The notes beneath the pieces were generated by a model that was given only the letters and a program-made list of their open reading frames with translations, had not been told where the DNA came from and made no database searches. A stretch of 63,217 nt of DNA from the NCBI GenBank assembly GCA_020831585.1, contig JAFIGE010000008.1, positions 1 to 63,217 of the forward strand, given 5' to 3'. The DNA comes from Opitutales bacterium (GTDB taxonomy: Bacteria; Verrucomicrobiota; Verrucomicrobiia; Opitutales; Oceanipulchritudinaceae). Numbering within the stretch: the first letter of the stretch is position 1; each line of letters starts with the position of its first letter. Position numbers and translations under genes: made by a program. Below are positions 44,165 through 51,684 of this stretch, one piece after another.

Positions 44165-45354
44165 CGAAGAGATGTGGCCGAGGCTACGTGTTTGCCAACG
44201 CATCGGCGGCGAAATTGGGCCGTCTGGAGACGGGCTGCAATAGAGCGGCCGACCGCCTCCGCAAGTTTGACCGGGACGGCATTGCCCAGTTGGCGCATGC
44301 TCTCCGTCCAGGAACCGGAAAAACAAAAGTTGTCCGGAAAGGTCTGGATGCGTGCCGACTCGCGCACAGTGAAATACCGCACCTGGCCATCGGCATGGCG
44401 GAGCATGTTTTCTCCCCCGGGGACACCATGGTCGCCCGCCTTGAGCGCCTTCGCGGGCTCATCCAGGGGGCTGCCGGTGTGGCCGGGATAGCTGCGTGCG
44501 CCCGGCTGGAAAACATGATTCGTTTCCGGCGAGGATGCCTCGCGCGGATCGGGGAGCCCGCTCAGCGCATCCCGCACGGTCCGCCACCGCGCCGTCGGGC
44601 GGAGGAGTTCGCCCGTGGCCAGGCGCGACAGCCGACGCGCCATCGAACCCGGAGGCTCATCGGGGGATAGGCCGAATTCACGCCAATAATCCCCCGAGAC
44701 ATACTTTGCCACAAGCAGGTCGTCCTGCGTGTGCGTGGCGGGTGGAAAAGACCAGCCCACGTCGAGGTCGTTGCGAAAACCGACAAAAAACACGCGGTGG
44801 CGGCGCTGCGGCACCCCGTAATTGGCCGCATCCGCCAAATGAACCATGACCGCGTAGCTCGCGCCTGCTTCATCGCGCGCTGACGAATGAAAGCGCTGCA
44901 AGCGACGCAGGTTCGTCGTCCAATCAACATTTTGGGAAACGGGAAAGGTCGGATGGGCGAGTTGCAGGCGGATATACTCAACGTAGTTTGCAAAAGCCGA
45001 GCGCAGAAGCCCCCGCACATTTTCAAAGAGGAAGGCGGGCGGGAGCAACTCCCGCACGGCACGGACCGCCTGGGGGAACATATCGCGCGTGTCCTCGTAA
45101 CCCCGCGCCTTTCCACCCATGGAGAAGGGCTGGCAGGGAGGTCCGCCCGCGACCAGATCCACCGGGCCTACCCCCGGAAAATCAACATCCCGCACATCCC
45201 CCTCGACCACCGTCCATTCGGGGCGGTTCAGGCGCAGCGTCCCACAGGCATCGGCATTGCGCTCGTAGAGAGCCACGGAAGCAAACCCGGCCCGCTCCAG
45301 ACCGAGAGCCATCCCTCCCGCTCCCGCAAACAGCTCAATTGAACGCATGATCAC
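44161..45354 (-). CDS. DNA (cytosine-5-)-methyltransferase of the Eco29kI-like system
   Basis: A 397-residue C5 methylase with all key motifs: I (IELFAGAGGMALGLERAGF), IV (VAGGPPCQPFS, catalytic Cys74), VI (FLFENVRGLL, Glu111), VIII (NYGVPQRRHRVFFVGFRN) and the C-terminal IX/X (ESARIQTFPDNF; RQLGNAVPVKLAEAV). A variable target-recognition region lies between VIII and IX. It protects host DNA from the cognate endonuclease encoded downstream. First of a two-gene operon. Starts ATG 45354 or ATG 45348. The pair appears complete and could be active. Confidence 0.95.
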   Translation of the reverse strand: MIMRSIELFAGAGGMALGLERAGFASVALYERNADACGTLRLNRPEWTVVEGDVRDVDFPGVGPVDLVAGGPPCQPFSMGGKARGYEDTRDMFPQAVRAVRELLPPAFLFENVRGLLRSAFANYVEYIRLQLAHPTFPVSQNVDWTTNLRRLQRFHSSARDEAGASYAVMVHLADAANYGVPQRRHRVFFVGFRNDLDVGWSFPPATHTQDDLLVAKYVSGDYWREFGLSPDEPPGSMARRLSRLATGELLRPTARWRTVRDALSGLPDPREASSPETNHVFQPGARSYPGHTGSPLDEPAKALKAGDHGVPGGENMLRHADGQVRYFTVRESARIQTFPDNFCFSGSWTESMRQLGNAVPVKLAEAVGRSIAARLQTAQFRRRCVGKHVASATSLR

Positions 45355-45471
45355 ACATTGGGTGAGCGCATGGATGCTGTAAAGTCCGAAGGGATGAAAG
45401 TGCCAAATCGTGCAGAATCACTCGAAAAGTGGATCCGACCGGACAGATCGACCGCCGGTGACCTCTCGCAA

Positions 45472-45510
45472 TGTATCCTCGAATCTCGGATTCGGGGCGG
45501 CCGGACCCCC
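45472..45510. repeat. REP-like palindromic repeat, family A, copy 1
   Basis: TATCCTCGAATCTCGGATTCGG followed by GGCGGCCGGACCCCC. The core CGAATC-TCG-GATTCG is a 6-bp hairpin. The same element recurs at 46336, 47324, 57930 and, truncated, at 48061. Confidence 0.85.
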
Positions 45511-45628
45511 GGACTATTCCCGCAGACGCTCTTTGTCAGTGGTTCGCCATCGCACCCGCTCATGCGGTGGGGCTCCGTCTTGTGAAGGCAAGTTCGACGC
45601 GGTTTCTTTATCCCGCGACCGGCTCGCC

Positions 45629-45752
45629 CCGTAGCGCGACCCCATCTTGGGGGTCAGCGCGTTGCGCCTGCGGCTTTTCGGGGCCGTGCGTGAAGTTCCG
45701 CGACCTCCGCCTTTCCCACGCCACGGAGCCGGGGGCCAAAATGGCCACCCTG
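45629..45752. repeat. ~125-bp dispersed repeat, direct copy (mate at 35101-35222)
   Basis: Starts GTAGCGCGACCCCATCTTGG, ends GGGGGCCAAAATGGCC. Corresponds in reverse complement to 35101-35222. Intergenic in both places. Confidence 0.7.
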
Positions 45753-45833
45753 CGACGGAAGATAGATCGCTTCACCGGAGGAAGGAGTCCTCAGAATGCG
45801 CCCACACTCACCGCCCCCGGATCCGGACGACCA

Positions 45834-46059
45834 CTACCGCACCTGATCAAGGAAGGCATCGACGCTCATGCCGCTGGCTCGAACGAGGCTGCGCAAGGTG
45901 CCTCGGGCCACCTCCTTATGGTCCGGCACCGACAGCGTCGCCATTTCACCGGCCTTGACATGTTGATATGGCTGCCGCGCTCTGGCGAGCCACCATTCAC
46001 CCGTTCCGCTCAAAAGCTTTGACCACCACCCGGCCACTCAAAACAGGCAGCGAGGGCAT
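45834..46059 (-). pseudogene. hicA: hicA-like toxin gene disrupted by frameshifts
   Basis: It starts as MPSLPVLSGRVVVKAFERNG from ATG 46059, then meets TGA. The C-terminal part in another frame reads VKAGEMATLSVPDHKEVARG then TLRSLVRASGMSVDAFLDQVR, the standard HicA tail. Between them a third frame encodes an RQSxGSHINM-like block (the HicA R-G-S-H catalytic strand). At least two indels are therefore needed to restore an ~80-residue HicA. The HicA mRNA interferase is inactive unless these are sequence errors. Confidence 0.8.
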
Positions 46060-46266
46060 CAGGTCACGACTTCCACCTGCCGGGTTTCTATCGTCAAGGG
46101 CAACCCTTGCTCGGCCCGCACCTCCAGGCACAACGCGATGGCTTCCTGAAGGTTCTGCAAGGCCCCTTCCTTGGTCTCTCCCAGGCTGACACAGCCGGGA
46201 ATCGAAGGACATTTCCGCGATCCAAACGCCATCCTCATCCCGGTCCAGTGTGGCGATAAATTTCAT
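46059..46266 (-). pseudogene. hicB: hicB-like antitoxin gene with one-base frameshift
   Basis: It starts MKFIATLDRDEDGVWIAE at ATG 46266. One extra A around 46217 (GAAATGTCC instead of GAATGTCC) shifts the frame. Removing it gives CPSIPGCVSLGETKEGALQN LQEAIALCLEVRAEQGLP and then ...RQVEVVT, a complete HicB of about 68 codons whose stop overlaps the hicA start (TGATG). HicB normally blocks HicA and represses the operon. Confidence 0.8.
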
Positions 46267-46335
46267 GACCGGCACCCTAGCCCTTCCACGCATTCCGTCA
46301 AACCTCCCAACCGGACTCTTCTTCGCCCGTTAAGT

Positions 46336-46370
46336 CCCCGAATCTCTCATTCGGGGCGGCCGGACCCCCC
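46336..46370. repeat. REP-like palindromic repeat, family A, copy 2
   Basis: CCCCGAAT-CTCTC-ATTCGGGG is a perfect 8-bp hairpin, followed by CGGCCGGACCCCCC as in the other copies. Confidence 0.85.
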
Positions 46371-46508
46371 GGAAGGCGAAGCGGTCCCGGAAAGACGGGC
46401 AGCGGCGGCGGACGATCAATCTACCCGCACACGAGGCATTCCCGCATCCGGATTCCAGCGCCCCCGCGCATGAAGCGAGTTGACGCGGCGGCACAAAAAG
46501 GCACTATC

Positions 46509-46533
46509 ATTGCTCAAGCATTAATTAAGCAAT
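46509..46533. promoter_or_regulatory. Operator-like imperfect palindrome upstream of relB-like gene
   Basis: ATTGCT (46509) and AGCAAT (46533) bracket an AT-rich CAAGCATTAATTA centre, 10 bases before the antitoxin start. The position fits autoregulation by the RelB/DinJ protein. Confidence 0.5.
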
Positions 46534-46542
46534 CGTATAGCA

Positions 46543-46788
46543 ATGAAAACATTACAAATCAGGGTGCCCAATGAGCTGCGGGAGGATGCCGATCAGGTCT
46601 TGGAGGAGATCGGCATGGATATGTCCACGGCTATTCGGGTCTACCTCAAGAAAATCGTGCAAAGCCGCAGCATCCCTTTTGCCCTCGAAGCCGCCCAACC
46701 GTGGGTTGCCGAACCGGTTTCGGTTGATGACGAGACCCAGCGCAGGATGGACCAAGTGGCCGAGACCTGGAAGACGGCTCGCCGCTGA
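46543..46788 (+). CDS. RelB/DinJ family antitoxin
   Basis: An 81-residue protein. The N-terminal MKTLQIRVPNELREDADQVLEEIGMDMSTAI is a ribbon-helix-helix of the RelB/DinJ type, with the conserved G-x-D-x-S-x-A-I/V-x-x-x-L pattern (GMDMSTAIRVYLKKIV). The C-terminal acidic tail would inhibit a RelE/YafQ-type toxin. The following gene (46795-47168) is a frameshifted reading frame in the toxin position, so the antitoxin may now be an orphan. Confidence 0.85.
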   Translation: MKTLQIRVPNELREDADQVLEEIGMDMSTAIRVYLKKIVQSRSIPFALEAAQPWVAEPVSVDDETQRRMDQVAETWKTARR

Positions 46789-46794
46789 TGCGTC

Positions 46795-47168
46795 ATGCGT
46801 CTGGTTCTGTCCAAGGCTATCTGCAAGGCGGAGTTTGGGGAATCCACTGTCCCAGAGCTTCATAGGGAGCCCTTGAAGCGTTCGTGCAGCGCTGAGCTTA
46901 CTGCACCGATCAAGGGCGAGGGCCTCCCTGAAGGCACCCGTCTCCTGAAAGTTTACGCGACCTCGGTCGAAGGTGCCCGGCGATCGTGCATCTCCTGGCA
47001 GTCGCAGAAGATACCCTCTTTCTGCTCTTCTATCGCGATAAGAAGGATTCCGTCGGGGCCAACATCACAATAAAAAATCCGGCTTTTCGAAGGCAGTTGC
47101 ACAAACACCTCGCACTTCTCCAGAAAGACCTCGAAATGGGAGCCTTTGAGGTCTGGGAAGAGGCTTAG
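46795..47168 (+). pseudogene. Frameshifted toxin-position gene downstream of relB-like antitoxin
   Basis: From ATG 46795 the frame reads to about 46980 (EGTRLLKVYATSVEGARR). The natural continuation is in the next frame: IVHLLAVAEDTLFLLFYRDKKDSV and PAFRRQLHKHLALLQKDLEMGAFEVWEEA, ending at 47168. One missing base at ~46981 (in CCCGGCGATCGTG) explains the break. The joined protein (~125 residues) has the K-V-Y-x..R..hhL..h..D..FLhF.RDKKD shape of a small RelE-superfamily toxin, but I cannot assign a family firmly. Confidence 0.55.
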
Positions 47169-47323
47169 GTTTCTGCCGAATTCCATCATTCCGATACCGA
47201 CTAGCGCTTCCGACCGCACCAGCCCCGCCAATCTCGGCCCTGCCACCTGGGAAAGCATTCTGCACGAATGCACCCGCAAGGACAATCCGCCGAAAAGATC
47301 GACTGATGGGTGACTCCTCCCGC

Positions 47324-47370
47324 CGTATCCTCGAATCTCTGATTCGGGGCGGCCGGACCTCCAAACTGCG
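47324..47370. repeat. REP-like palindromic repeat, family A, copy 3
   Basis: CGTATCCTCGAATCTCTGATTC followed by GGGGCGGCCGGACC. Downstream CTGCGCCCACCCTCACCG and CGTCCGAGGTTACGGGAA parallel the sequence after copy 4 at 57930. Confidence 0.85.
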
Positions 47371-47512
47371 CCCACCCTCACCGTCTCCGGACGCACGTCC
47401 GAGGTTACGGGAAAACAAAATTTCATCCACCCACGTTTCCCCCGCCCGCCCATCTATGTGATGACACCCAGGTGCAGCAGGGCGAAGGTCGCGGACTCGA
47501 CACCCCGCCCCC

Positions 47513-47536
47513 TTGTGACATAAATTTGTGTCACAA
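47513..47536. promoter_or_regulatory. Operator-like inverted repeat at phd-like start
   Basis: TTGTGACA and TGTCACAA (perfect 8-bp arms, 8-nt spacer) end at the A of the ATG start codon, an expected operator for Phd/YefM-type autoregulation. Confidence 0.65.
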
Positions 47537-47775
47537 TGAAATCTGTCACCATCCGTAGCCTCAAGCATGAAACCGGTGCCATCATGGAACGTGTCGCCCT
47601 GGGGGAGACGGTGGAGATTCTTCGGCGCAACCAACCCATTGCCATCTTAAAGCCGGTGGAAAAACCCGGAAGGGCTCGACCGGATTTCATGAAACGGCTC
47701 GAGGGGATTTATGGGGATCGTGTGCTTCCAACCACCGCCACAGAGTTGCTGGCGGCGGACCGCGGAGAGCGATGA
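47536..47775 (+). CDS. Phd/YefM-type antitoxin
   Basis: A 79-residue protein: MKSVTIRSLKHETGAIMERVALGETVEI is the Phd/YefM dimerisation and DNA-binding fold, RRNQPIAILKPV completes the core, and the C-terminal helix (TATELLAADRGER) would bind a toxin. The stop overlaps the start of a PIN toxin gene (ATGA), but that gene is internally deleted, leaving the antitoxin without an intact partner. An inverted repeat overlaps its start. Confidence 0.85.
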   Translation: MKSVTIRSLKHETGAIMERVALGETVEILRRNQPIAILKPVEKPGRARPDFMKRLEGIYGDRVLPTTATELLAADRGER

Positions 47776-47965
47776 AGGACTATGCCGACACCGGCTTCAT
47801 CTGTTCGCTGTATGCACCCGACGCGAACTCGGGGCAGGCTTGCCGGTTTATGCAGAGGCAGGAGCGCGCGATCGGTTTTTCCTGGCTCCGAACGCTTCAT
47901 CCGTTTCGACCATCGTCCAGTGAAACTCGCCAAAGCCGTTGGCCTGAAGGTGGCTAAACTCCAGG
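47772..47965 (+). pseudogene. Internally deleted VapC-like PIN toxin
   Basis: The N-terminus MKDYADTGFICSLYAPDANSG with QACRFMQRQ is a PIN first strand and helix with its Asp. The frame then runs into a shifted segment (SWLRTLHPF), and another frame encodes the C-terminal PIN motif SERFIRFDHRPVKLAKAVGLKV (F-D-x-R-x-x-x-LA-x-x-x-GL). About 60 central residues, including the middle acidic residues, are missing. The toxin cannot be functional. Confidence 0.75.
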
Positions 47966-48060
47966 CCTTCCGGACGCACGGGGCAGGAATGGGTGGAACG
48001 CGATGGGAACTTCCTGGCCGAGCGCCAACACTTGCCGTGGCCGCCAGATGACTCCCCGCC

Positions 48061-48075
48061 CCGTATCCTCGAATA
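48061..48075. repeat. Truncated family-A REP element
   Basis: CCGTATCCTCGAATA matches the first part of the family-A repeat and then diverges before the second hairpin arm. Confidence 0.5.
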
Positions 48076-48240
48076 ACTACATCTGGCGCATGGCTTCCCG
48101 CCTGACCCAAACCCGCGCCCGACCAAGCAGGCGATCACTTCGTAAGCATCTTTGCCTTCACGGGTCCGCTGCTTGGACATTTGGCAGATCCGGATGACCT
48201 GCGTTGCATGATCCCAGGCTGCTCCGTCATCTTCCGTCAG

Positions 48241-48501
48241 TTAAACCTTCAGAATCTCCGTGATCTGGACTTCCTTTGAGGCGTGATCGATCCAGTAAGT
48301 AAATAAAAACTCCTCCAACAAAAGGTTGTCGATTGGGCGGCCCTTTGCATCCGTCGTCCGATAATCGCTGATGAACTCCGGGGACGCGGCGATTCGCTCG
48401 ACCAACCCAAAGACTTTCCGCTGTTTGTCCTTGGGCAGCCCAATTACGAAAGAAACCACCTCGGCTGATAAGTAACAGGTATAGTCGGGGAGTTCAGGCA
48501 C
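48241..48501 (-). CDS. RelE/ParE-like toxin
   Basis: An 86-residue protein with GTG start 48501. The RelE/ParE fold is suggested by an N-terminal strand and helices (YLSAEVVSFVIGLPKDKQRKVFGLVERI) and C-terminal strands (NLLLEEFLFTYWIDHASKEVQITEILKV). The usual R-x-L-x-x-x-I-W-E block is replaced by GRPIDNLLLEEFLFTYWID. Its start lies within the antitoxin 3' end (8-base overlap). Part of its N-terminal coding region, with the antitoxin 3' half, is duplicated at 49348-49546. Confidence 0.75.
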   Translation of the reverse strand: MPELPDYTCYLSAEVVSFVIGLPKDKQRKVFGLVERIAASPEFISDYRTTDAKGRPIDNLLLEEFLFTYWIDHASKEVQITEILKV

Positions 48502-48640
48502 GATTGATTTGGCCCTTCAGCTCCGAGAGGGAGAATTTATTGCCGGTTCCCATCTCGTCCAGTCGGCGGGCGGTCTCCTCCTTCCACTCTTTCGACTCCT
48601 GCCCCAGCCGAACAAGAAAGGCGGACACCTCCCGGCGGTC
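48441..48640. repeat. 200-bp segmental duplication, copy A
   Basis: Matches 49348-49546 almost base for base (a few substitutions and a one-base difference near ACAGGTATAGTC/ACAGGTTAGTC). It spans the 3' half of the antitoxin and 5' part of the RelE-like toxin. Confidence 0.92.
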
Positions 48641-48697
48641 AGCCTCGGAAAGCTTTGTAAGGTGTTGCTTTAGAGTAAGTAATTCGAGGTCGCTCAT
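48494..48697 (-). CDS. Antitoxin of RelE-like pair
   Basis: A 67-residue protein from ATG 48697 (MSDLELLTLKQHLTKLSEAD); a longer frame to 48751 is open. It is a helical, charged protein: RREVSAFLVRLGQESKEWKEET, then ARRLDEMGTGNKFSLSELKGQINRA. I recognise it from context (upstream of and overlapping a RelE-like toxin) rather than from a firm family. The 3' half is duplicated 900 bases away. Confidence 0.65.
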   Translation of the reverse strand: MSDLELLTLKQHLTKLSEADRREVSAFLVRLGQESKEWKEETARRLDEMGTGNKFSLSELKGQINRA

Positions 48698-48874
48698 ACT
48701 AAAATACATTTCAGGTAACACTTCGGCATCGAGTCTGTCAAACCCCGCCAAGGGAGCGGCTCACCTGCAGGTGTGATCAACGACGGTTGTTACCCACATC
48801 CGATGCGCCTGGGTCGTCCCGCAAAAAGGGGTCTGGGTCTTCCGTAGTCGGGAGAGATTTATCGCCCGACATCA

Positions 48875-48985
48875 TTACGGTGGGATTGCCGCGCACAACG
48901 GCCGTTCCACAGACGCCGCACGCGCTCGTTCGTTCTCACTCGGGCAAATCGCATAGAGGAAAACGTTGGTATCCACAAACGTCAT
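48875..48985 (-). pseudogene. N-terminal stub of a VapC-like PIN toxin
   Basis: From ATG 48985 it reads MTFVDTNVFLYAICPSENER, a classic PIN N-terminus with catalytic Asp5, then degenerates and stops at TAA after 36 codons. It overlaps the antitoxin stop (ATGA), as intact vapBC operons do. No remaining PIN core is found downstream. Confidence 0.7.
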
Positions 48986-49227
48986 GAGCGCTCGTGGAGA
49001 GCCTCCCGCGAAAGGTTTTCGGAGGAAGAGAAGTTAGGATGGCGTTGCCAGATGGAGTCGAGCAGGGCCTCCTGCTCCTCTTTGAGATCTTGGTGGCCGG
49101 GCGTTTCCACGTTGAGGCTAAGGAGAAACTCCTTCACGAGCGCCGAGACGGAAGTGTCGCGCTCGGCGGCCGTAATACGGGCTTTACGATAGATTTCGTC
49201 ATCAACAGAGACCGTAATATTTTTCAT
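48982..49227 (-). CDS. Ribbon-helix-helix antitoxin (VapB/DUF6364-like)
   Basis: An 81-residue protein: MKNITVSVDDEIYRKARITAAERDTSVSALV is an RHH DNA-binding domain typical of VapB-type antitoxins. The C-terminal half (LNVETPGHQDLKEEQEALLDSIWQRHP) is a toxin-binding tail. It is now followed by only a 36-codon PIN stub, so it appears to be an orphan antitoxin. Confidence 0.8.
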   Translation of the reverse strand: MKNITVSVDDEIYRKARITAAERDTSVSALVKEFLLSLNVETPGHQDLKEEQEALLDSIWQRHPNFSSSENLSREALHERS

Positions 49228-49651
49228 GACACCACTGAATCACATTTTCACAGTTTCACAAGGCAATGCTTTGATCAAAACGCTTCTTCAGGCCAGGAAA
49301 TGGGCACCGTCCGAGGGTCAAAACGCCAAATGGGGGTCCTGTGTTTTCAATTACGAAAGAAACCACCTCGGCCGACAGGTAACAGGTTAGTCGGGGAGTT
49401 CAGGCACGATTGATTTGGCCCTTCAGCTCCGAGAGGGAGAATTTATTGCCGGTTCCCATCTCGTCCAGTCGGCGGGCGGTCTCCTCCTTCCACTCTTTCG
49501 ACTCCTGCCCCAGCCGAACAAGAAAGGCGGACACCTCCCGGCGGTCGTAGATTTCGTGTCCCACCAGGAAGACCCGTCGCTGGAGGGCCATGCTCCGTCA
49601 TGGCCGCTGAGGAACGCCCGGCAACTTCCGTCATATCCGTTCCCAACGCCT
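49228..49651. other. Non-coding stretch with toxin-antitoxin debris
   Basis: Contains the partial duplicate (49348-49546). At about 49570 it has CTGGAGGGCCATGCTCCGTC, which recurs at about 59006 and is a likely REP-like element. No gene is supported. Confidence 0.5.
49348..49546. repeat. 200-bp segmental duplication, copy B
   Basis: Partial copy of 48441-48640, carrying the antitoxin 3' half and the first codons of the RelE-like toxin. The copied antitoxin end is joined at 49547 to unrelated sequence, so it cannot make a normal protein. Confidence 0.92.
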
Positions 49652-50068
49652 TTACTTCGGCAGGATCGCGCCCGGCAATTTGGCGGCCGCTTTTTCAAAG
49701 GTCAGCATTCCGCCGGTCTCACGGAGATAATGAGCATGGATGAGCCGATCCACAAATCCCGGCTTCGCCTTGCCCAAGTTGGGTTGAGATAGGATGGAGG
49801 GTGCCTCCCCGGTGGCAAGGATCTCGGGTGACTCGAAAAACTCGCGCAAGTGGTCGAGAGCGATCTGCTTGGGCACATCGTAGTGGTGCTGGAGGGCGAA
49901 ATAGGCTTCACTCACGACCAGATCGCAGACTACGGCCTGTTGGCCATTGGTTCGGATCTCATCCAGTTGAGCGACCGCTTTCTTCGCCTGAGTTTCGGGC
50001 TCGCCCAAGAGGAGCCGCAGAACAATCGAGGTGTCGAGGCCGATGCATCGGGACCGGTTGCGCTTCAT
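49652..50068 (-). CDS. PIN-domain toxin (VapC family)
   Basis: A 138-residue protein: IGLDTSIVLRLLLGEPETQ carries the first Asp (residue 12). VVCDLVVSEAYFALQHHYDVPK has the conserved Glu. KPGFVDRLIHAHYLRETGG supplies the third Asp (VDRLIHAHY), and LTFEKAAAKLPGA replaces the usual T-F-D final motif with F-E. Most catalytic residues are present. It follows its AbrB-type antitoxin with a 4-base overlap (ATGA). Likely functional. Confidence 0.82.
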   Translation of the reverse strand: MKRNRSRCIGLDTSIVLRLLLGEPETQAKKAVAQLDEIRTNGQQAVVCDLVVSEAYFALQHHYDVPKQIALDHLREFFESPEILATGEAPSILSQPNLGKAKPGFVDRLIHAHYLRETGGMLTFEKAAAKLPGAILPK

Positions 50069-50322
50069 CGATTATCTTCCCGGGCCTTGGCGATACTTTC
50101 TCGTATGCTTTCCATTCCGTGATCTTTACCAGCAGCGTATTTGCGCAAACTTCCAAGCCACGGCCGCGAAACGTCCTTGGCCGGCCTGAGAACCCAGACG
50201 CTTTTATCGGATTCTTCGCGTCGATCAAGCAACAGGTCGTCGCCCGGCTCGACACCGAGAGATTCGCACACCTGTTTCGGAAAAGTGGCCTGCCGCTTGG
50301 CTGAAACCTTGATTCTCAACAT
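50065..50322 (-). CDS. AbrB/MazE-type antitoxin
   Basis: An 85-residue protein with a SpoVT-AbrB swapped-hairpin domain: MLRIKVSAKRQATFPKQVCESLGVEPGDDLLL. The usual G-R-x-x-I-P is replaced by KRQATFP. The C-terminal acidic helix (GMESIRESIAKAREDNR) is the toxin-binding part. It is the first gene of an AbrB-VapC operon with overlapping stop/start. Confidence 0.82.
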   Translation of the reverse strand: MLRIKVSAKRQATFPKQVCESLGVEPGDDLLLDRREESDKSVWVLRPAKDVSRPWLGSLRKYAAGKDHGMESIRESIAKAREDNR

Positions 50323-50634
50323 AAGGCTACCTTGACCCGCCTCGCCTTACCTGTCAATGACTTCGTAAAGTGATCCTTCGGCTCCGCGCTTGATGCACAG
50401 TGCGGGAATTTTGTTGTATTTCCGGACTTCGGCGAGCTCAGTCGAGGCGCTTTAGCCGGTCCCGCTGCCCATCGTTCGCGCCCACCCGCCGGGACCGCAT
50501 AAATGCGGGACTCCAACGCTTACAAGCCGCCGAGGCAGACCCCGCACTTTTAATCACACCGTTCGGCTTCCTCCAGATGCTCCGCGTCCACTGGCGCGGG
50601 TGGAAATTGGCCTGATTTCCGCTGAACCGCGTCC
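50323..50634. other. Intergenic region with a possible gene remnant
   Basis: On the minus strand (about 50440 to 50346) a frame ends ELAEVRKYNKIPALCIKRGA and EGSLYEVIDR then stop. It looks like the C-terminus of a real but unidentified protein; no upstream part was found. Otherwise nothing recognised. Confidence 0.35.
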
Positions 50635-51549
50635 GTGGAATACGGCACCCTGATTTTGATGACCTCGCTATTGGGCGACAGCCTCGCGCTCGGCGGGCAC
50701 TGGCTCTACAACCAAGACGAGATCGCCGCCCAGATCGGGCCTGAGCTGCGCTTGAGCGCCCCGCTCTCGCGCTACCATCCCGGAAAGGGACCGGGTGATC
50801 ACACCCACTACGGAGACCAAACCCTCATCCTCCTCGAGAGCGTGGTCTCCCAGGGAACTTTTGACCCGGAGGATTTCCTCCAAAGTTGGCGAGCCTACTG
50901 GGCTGATCCCGACACGCTCAGCTACCGCGATGGTGCCACCCGCACAACCCTCGCGAATCTCGCTCAGGGAACGGCCCCGTCTGAGGCGGGGTCGGCCTCC
51001 TCCGACATCGCCGGGGCGGCCCGCATCGGTCCCTTGTTTCTCCTTGAATGGGAGAATGCGGACGCCCTCGCCAAGGCTGCCCGCGCTCAAACCGCGCTCA
51101 CCCACAACCATGCGGCGGTGATGGAGGCAGCGGATTTCTTCGCCCGGGTCACCCTCAAGGTGGCCGACGGTATGCCCGTGCCCACCGCATTGGCCACCGT
51201 TGCCGACGAGGGCGCATGGGAAACCTTGTCCCCTTGGTGGGACGCTGCCCGCGCCTCCGCTGCTGACACCGGTCTCGGCGATACGGAGGCGGCCCTGCAT
51301 CATGGCCAAAGTTGTGCTGTTGACGGGGCCTTCCCTCTCATCTGCCACCTCTTGCTCCGCTATCCCGACGATGCCATTGCCGGATGGTCCGCCAACCAAA
51401 TGGCCGGAGGGGATACTGCCGCCCGCGCTCTCCTCATGGGGCTGGTCTATGGAGCGCGACCGGACGCGCCGCCCCTCCCCGCCGACTGGCTCACCACCTG
51501 GACCGCCCGCCCTCAGGTCGAAGCCGCTGCCCGCGCCCTGGCGAACTGA
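50635..51549 (+). CDS. ADP-ribosylglycohydrolase family protein
   Basis: A 304-residue helical protein, GTG start. LLGDSLALGGHWLYNQDEI is the N-terminal metal-site helix (GD-x-LA-x-G). HYGDQTLILLESVV is the next metal-binding element, and NQMAGGDTAARALLMGLVYGA corresponds to the C-terminal G-G-D-T-x-x-x-A block. The family removes ADP-ribose from proteins or nucleic acids, or acts on related substrates. In defence-rich regions such enzymes may counteract ADP-ribosylating toxins. A copy of its last ~20 codons plus downstream bases is found at 53090-53180. Confidence 0.85.
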   Translation: MEYGTLILMTSLLGDSLALGGHWLYNQDEIAAQIGPELRLSAPLSRYHPGKGPGDHTHYGDQTLILLESVVSQGTFDPEDFLQSWRAYWADPDTLSYRDGATRTTLANLAQGTAPSEAGSASSDIAGAARIGPLFLLEWENADALAKAARAQTALTHNHAAVMEAADFFARVTLKVADGMPVPTALATVADEGAWETLSPWWDAARASAADTGLGDTEAALHHGQSCAVDGAFPLICHLLLRYPDDAIAGWSANQMAGGDTAARALLMGLVYGARPDAPPLPADWLTTWTARPQVEAAARALAN

Positions 51550-51684
51550 GGAGGGCTTTGGCTCTCTCTCTGGCTCGGCAGTCAAGTAAATTATACCAGA
51601 AAAAATCTTTGGCTAAAGGGGCACGAAACAGTGGATTGCAAAAGCCTTTTGATTTCTATCACTGGAGGTTTGTTGTTACCCGAA

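Larger units (their letters stand above)
45355..45833. other. Intergenic region composed mainly of repeats
   Basis: No supported gene. It contains family-A REP copy 1 (45472-45510), the long dispersed repeat (45629-45752) and, near 45795, a segment (AATGCGCCCACACTCACCGCC) that also follows other family-A copies. Confidence 0.55.
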
